From the NCBI GenBank assembly GCA_027483745.1, contig JAIXTZ010000149.1:1-9110 (forward strand): 9,110 nt of DNA. The letters are read 5' to 3'. The notes below the pieces were generated by a model. It made no database searches and was not told the DNA's origin. It saw nothing but the letters and a program-made list of their open reading frames with translations. Below, piece by piece: positions 6,928 through 9,110 of this stretch; the first letter of the stretch is position 1, and every line of letters begins with the position of its first letter. The DNA comes from Lysobacteraceae bacterium (GTDB lineage: Bacteria > Pseudomonadota > Gammaproteobacteria > Xanthomonadales > Xanthomonadaceae). Both the position numbers and the translations under genes were made by a program.

Positions 6928-7023
6928 GAGCGGCCGCGACGGTGCGGGGCCGCATCCACGCCTCGCCGCCCACCGCAGCGCGCCATGACCGACCGCGCGC
7001 CCGGGATGCGGCGCGTCGGCGGT

Positions 7024-7180
7024 CTGAAGGCCGGTCTCCGGACTCTCCGCTTGCGATGCGTGGCGCATCGCGGCCTGCCGCCTTCCCAGGGCGAGCCCCA
7101 GTGGCGATCTGGCAGGTGGTTGGCGGATTACCGTTGCGGGGGCAGTGCCGGAGTCACACCGGCTTCCCGAACACCTTCAG
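7024..7180 (-). ncRNA. Cobalamin (AdoCbl-type) riboswitch aptamer upstream of btuB
   Basis: Read on the minus strand, the conserved blocks of the cobalamin aptamer appear in order. GGGAAGCCGGTGTGACTCC and the C-run with CGCAACGGTAA (7128-7140 end) are followed by the B12-box type GCCACTG (7099-7105), CTGGGAAGGC (about 7079-7088), a variable 7-bp stem CGATGCG/CGCATCG (7054-7070), and AGTCCGGAGACCGGCCT (7028-7044). The element is closed by a perfect 7-bp P1, CTGAAGG (7180-7174) with CCTTCAG (7030-7024), which fixes the ends. It lies about 157 nt upstream of the btuB ATG on the same strand and should lower btuB expression when adenosylcobalamin is bound. The 6867-7023 interval between it and the gene has no other coding content. 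Confidence 0.95.
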
Positions 7181-7188
7181 CGGGGCGG

Positions 7189-7194
7189 AGTGTA
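7189..7194 (-). promoter_or_regulatory. Possible -10 box of the btuB promoter
   Basis: TACACT on the minus strand (4 of 6 matches to TATAAT) would start transcription near 7182, just before the first base of riboswitch stem P1 at 7180, which is where a start is needed. No convincing -35 hexamer is seen at 16-18 bp. The element falls in the 36-bp gap between the end of the CPXCG gene and the aptamer. Confidence 0.3.
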
Positions 7195-7216
7195 GCGGAT
7201 CGGTGAAAGCCCCGGC

Positions 7217-7399
7217 TCACTCGTCGTCGCGGAACACCCGCAGGCGGCCGCCACGGGCGCCGGGACGGAGCTCGAACTCGATCGGGCGGCAACACACCTG
7301 GCAGTCCTCGATGTAGCGCTGCGGCTCGTCCGCGGCCTCGATCTCGACCTCGATGGGCTCACCGCAGTAGGGGCAGTCGATGGAACGCGAACGCAGCAT
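7217..7399 (-). CDS. CPXCG motif-containing cysteine-rich protein
   Basis: A 60-residue protein of the small cysteine-rich CPXCG family. It carries CPYCGEPI (C9, C12) and YIEDCQVCCRPIEFEL (C33, C36, C37), a probable zinc-ribbon knuckle pair, and ends in an acidic tail (FRDDE). Length and motif spacing are normal for the family, whose function is not established as far as I know. The start is secure: GGAGGT (7407-7412) lies 7 nt upstream of ATG. The longer open frame from 7528 lacks support. It is divergent from the phosphatase gene and ends 37 bp before the cobalamin aptamer. It could therefore be read through into the btuB leader, or btuB may have its own promoter between them. Confidence 0.88.
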   Translation of the reverse strand: MLRSRSIDCPYCGEPIEVEIEAADEPQRYIEDCQVCCRPIEFELRPGARGGRLRVFRDDE

Positions 7400-7493
7400 G
7401 GGCAGAACCTCCGGTCCGGACGATACTTCCGGGCAGTTGCCACGCGCCGTGAATCCCGATGCCCAAAGCTCGACTGCTGACGACGCCCTCGCC
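7400..7493. other. Divergent intergenic region between the CPXCG gene and the phosphatase gene
   Basis: This 94-bp gap should hold promoters for both genes. I see the strong CPXCG Shine-Dalgarno (7407-7412) and a small perfect palindrome, GTCCGGAC, at 7414-7421. No -35/-10 pair on either strand is good enough to call. Confidence 0.4.
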
Positions 7494-8084
7494 GTGAGAC
7501 GGGTTCCGTTGATCGCCATCCGGCACACGCCGGTGAAAGGGGGGCAGGGTGTCTGCTACGGCCGCAGCGACTTGCCCGTGCACGCGCGCGACGTCGGTGA
7601 CGCCGCGCGACGGCTCCGCCGCGTCCTGCCGGATTGGCCCATCGCGAGCAGTCCGCTCGCGCGAGCGCGCGAGCTCGCGGAGGCCACGGCGCGGGCCTTT
7701 CGCATCGACGTCGCGCCCGGCCGTGGCGTGCCGCCCACGCCGTGGCCGATGGCGAAAACGCGGGCCGATGTTCGGCGGGTCCGGTTCGACGCGCGCCTCG
7801 CCGAGCTGCATTTCGGCCAGTGGGAAGCCCAGCCCTGGGCGGCCATCGACCGTGCGGCACTGGACGCCTGGGCGGCCGATCCGGCCGGGTTCCGGATGCC
7901 GGAGGGCGAGCGCTACCTCGATCTCGAGGCCCGTGTCGCCGAGGCCTTGGGCGAACTCCGCGAGCCGACGCTGTGGTTCACCCATGCGGGGGTGATTCGC
8001 GCGCTGCACCATCTCATCAGCGGCATCGATCGCGAGGAGGCGTTGCGAATGCCCGTGCCTTACGCCACGCCGATCCGCTTCTGA
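7494..8084 (+). CDS. Histidine phosphatase family protein, probable alpha-ribazole phosphatase (CobC-like)
   Basis: A 196-residue phosphoglycerate-mutase-fold phosphatase with all catalytic residues visible: phospho-accepting H11 in IRHT, R10, R57 in SSPLARARE, E104 in LAELHFGQWE, and H164 in FTHAGVIRA. The GVCYGRSDLPV segment (19-29) is typical of CobC-type alpha-ribazole-5'-phosphate phosphatases, which act in assembling or salvaging the B12 nucleotide loop. Proximity to a riboswitch-controlled btuB supports that reading, but other phosphatases of this fold cannot be excluded. RHT replaces the commoner RHG. About 18 extra residues rich in Pro and Arg (near 72-95) precede the catalytic glutamate. 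The start is uncertain: GTG at 7494 places RHT at the usual distance from the N-terminus; GTG at 7449 and ATG at 7398 are alternatives, and none has a good Shine-Dalgarno. It is the only plus-strand gene and is not under the riboswitch. Confidence 0.8.
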   Translation: MRRVPLIAIRHTPVKGGQGVCYGRSDLPVHARDVGDAARRLRRVLPDWPIASSPLARARELAEATARAFRIDVAPGRGVPPTPWPMAKTRADVRRVRFDARLAELHFGQWEAQPWAAIDRAALDAWAADPAGFRMPEGERYLDLEARVAEALGELREPTLWFTHAGVIRALHHLISGIDREEALRMPVPYATPIRF

Positions 8085-8102
8085 GCCGGAGCGCCCGCGG
8101 CA

Positions 8103-9110
8103 TCAGTCCTTCAGGAACAGGCTGACCAGATCGTTGTTGAAGTTGCGGCCCTGCGCGGTGAGCGCGTACACCTCGCCGTTGCCTTCGAGCCAGCCGCGCG
8201 CTTCGGCCATCGCGATCTCGCCGGCGATCGCGCTGCGCGACAGCCCCGTGGCCTGCTCGAACTCGGTGAGCGCGAACGGGGCATGCAAGCGAAGACGGTT
8301 CAGCATGAAATCGAAGGGGCGCGCCGGCATCAGCACGTCGTCATCGCCGCCGATATGGGCACCGTATCCGGCGTCCGCGGCGAAGGCGGCGAGGTATTCG
8401 CGCGGGTTCTTCTTCTTCCAGCGCCGCAGGATGCGGCCGTCATGGCCGAAGCTGATTTTGCCGTGGGCTCCGGCGCCGATGCCGAGGTAGTCGGCGTAGG
8501 TCCAGTAGGCGAGGTTGTGTCGGCACTGCCGGCCGGGCTTGGCGTAGGCCGAGATCTCGTAGTGCCCGAAACCGGCTTCCGCGATCCGCTGCTGGCAGGC
8601 CTCCTGCATCGCCCAGGCGTCGTCCTCGTCGGGCAGGCCCTGCGGCGGCCGAGCGGCGAAGACGGTGTTGGGCTCCATCGTCAGGTGGTAGTGCGAGAGG
8701 TGGGCCGGCTGCAAGGCGATCGCGCGTTCGACGTCCTGCAGCGCCATCGCCATCGTCTGGTTCGGCAGCGCGTACATTAGGTCGATGTTGAGGTTGTCGA
8801 GGCCGGCGTCCTGCGCCAGCTTCACCGCGTGCTCCGCCTCGCCGCTGTCGTGGATGCGGCCGAGGGCCCGCAAACAGCCGTCGTCGAAGCTCTGCACGCC
8901 GAAGCTGAGGCGGTTCACGCCGGCAGCGCGGTAGCCCTCGAAGCGGTCGAACTCGGCCGTGCCCGGATTGCATTCCAGCGTCACTTCCGCGCCCGGTGCA
9001 AAGCGCAGGCGCGCACTGCAGGCCGCGAGGATGTCGTTGATCGCCGAGGCGGGGAACAGGCTGGGCGTGCCGCCGCCGAAGAACACGCTGTGCACCGTGC
9101 GGCCCCAGAC
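8103..9110 (-). CDS. hemW: Radical SAM family heme chaperone HemW, N-terminus cut by window edge
   Basis: The visible 335 residues match HemW (formerly taken for oxygen-independent coproporphyrinogen oxidase), which binds heme and hands it to respiratory proteins. Motifs in order: SVFFGGGTPSLF (SAM-binding GGGTPS), EVTLECNPGT, VNRLSFGVQSF, LRALGRIHD, NIDLMYALPNQT, HYHLTMEPNTVFA, YEISAYAKPG, CRHNLAYWTYADYLGIGAGAHGK (the HNxxYW segment typical of HemW), KNPREYL, FDFMLNRLRL and a C-terminal winged-helix-like part. Family length is near 380, so about 45-50 residues are missing, including the CxxxCxxC cluster motif that must lie past 9110. The GTG at 9095 is inside the gene, not its start. It converges on the phosphatase gene with 18 bp between stop codons. 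Confidence 0.95.
   Translation of the reverse strand, partial: VWGRTVHSVFFGGGTPSLFPASAINDILAACSARLRFAPGAEVTLECNPGTAEFDRFEGYRAAGVNRLSFGVQSFDDGCLRALGRIHDSGEAEHAVKLAQDAGLDNLNIDLMYALPNQTMAMALQDVERAIALQPAHLSHYHLTMEPNTVFAARPPQGLPDEDDAWAMQEACQQRIAEAGFGHYEISAYAKPGRQCRHNLAYWTYADYLGIGAGAHGKISFGHDGRILRRWKKKNPREYLAAFAADAGYGAHIGGDDDVLMPARPFDFMLNRLRLHAPFALTEFEQATGLSRSAIAGEIAMAEARGWLEGNGEVYALTAQGRNFNNDLVSLFLKD

Noticed and set aside
5043..6986. Longer btuB starting at ATG 6986
   Set aside because: Would add 40 residues ahead of a classical signal peptide and run through the expression platform; no Shine-Dalgarno there, whereas ATG 6866 has AAGGA at 5 nt.
5886..7316. 476-residue plus-strand open frame across btuB and its leader
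   Set aside because: Antisense to btuB and to the conserved cobalamin riboswitch; no recognisable domain and shadow-frame composition.
7414..7421. GTCCGGAC palindrome as an operator
   Set aside because: Only 8 bp in GC-rich DNA, no second copy, and no regulator gene beside it.

Overview
The window is a very GC-rich (about 70%), gene-dense bacterial chromosome segment. Protein style and gene content (PepQ beginning MSHLYAEHLATL, a DUF1631-PilZ pair, a BtuB-type TonB receptor, HemW, a CPXCG mini zinc-ribbon protein) suggest a gammaproteobacterium, most likely Xanthomonadales/Lysobacteraceae. That assignment is inferred from protein character, because no rRNA or other marker is present. I see no tRNA, IS element, phage gene or CRISPR array, and composition looks even throughout. 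Apart from one regulatory RNA leader, the genes are close-packed.

Layout from right to left, since all genes but one are on the minus strand. hemW (radical SAM heme chaperone) enters from the right edge without its N-terminus. It converges, with an 18-bp gap, on the only plus-strand gene, a histidine phosphatase that looks like alpha-ribazole phosphatase (CobC). Divergent from that is a 60-residue CPXCG protein. Next comes a roughly 350-bp non-coding leader holding a well-formed cobalamin riboswitch (aptamer 7024-7180, closed by a 7-bp P1) and then a long hairpin that buries the ribosome binding site of the next gene, btuB, the outer-membrane vitamin B12 receptor. Two hairpins close the btuB unit.

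A probable extended -10 promoter (4973-4981) then starts a tight operon: a large DUF1631 protein, a PilZ protein (ATGA overlap with strong Shine-Dalgarno), a lipoprotein FAD:protein FMN transferase (apbE, overlapping the PilZ end), and after 50 bp pepQ (Xaa-Pro dipeptidase), which runs off the left edge.

Two themes stand out. The right half is about B12 acquisition and salvage: a riboswitch-controlled receptor beside a candidate nucleotide-loop phosphatase. The left half pairs an uncharacterised 813-residue DUF1631 protein with a probable cyclic-di-GMP binding PilZ protein by translational coupling, which suggests the two act together. I did not find a clearly new defence or mobile system. 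The items most worth checking are the expression platform of the riboswitch, the DUF1631-PilZ unit, and the unusual start of apbE.
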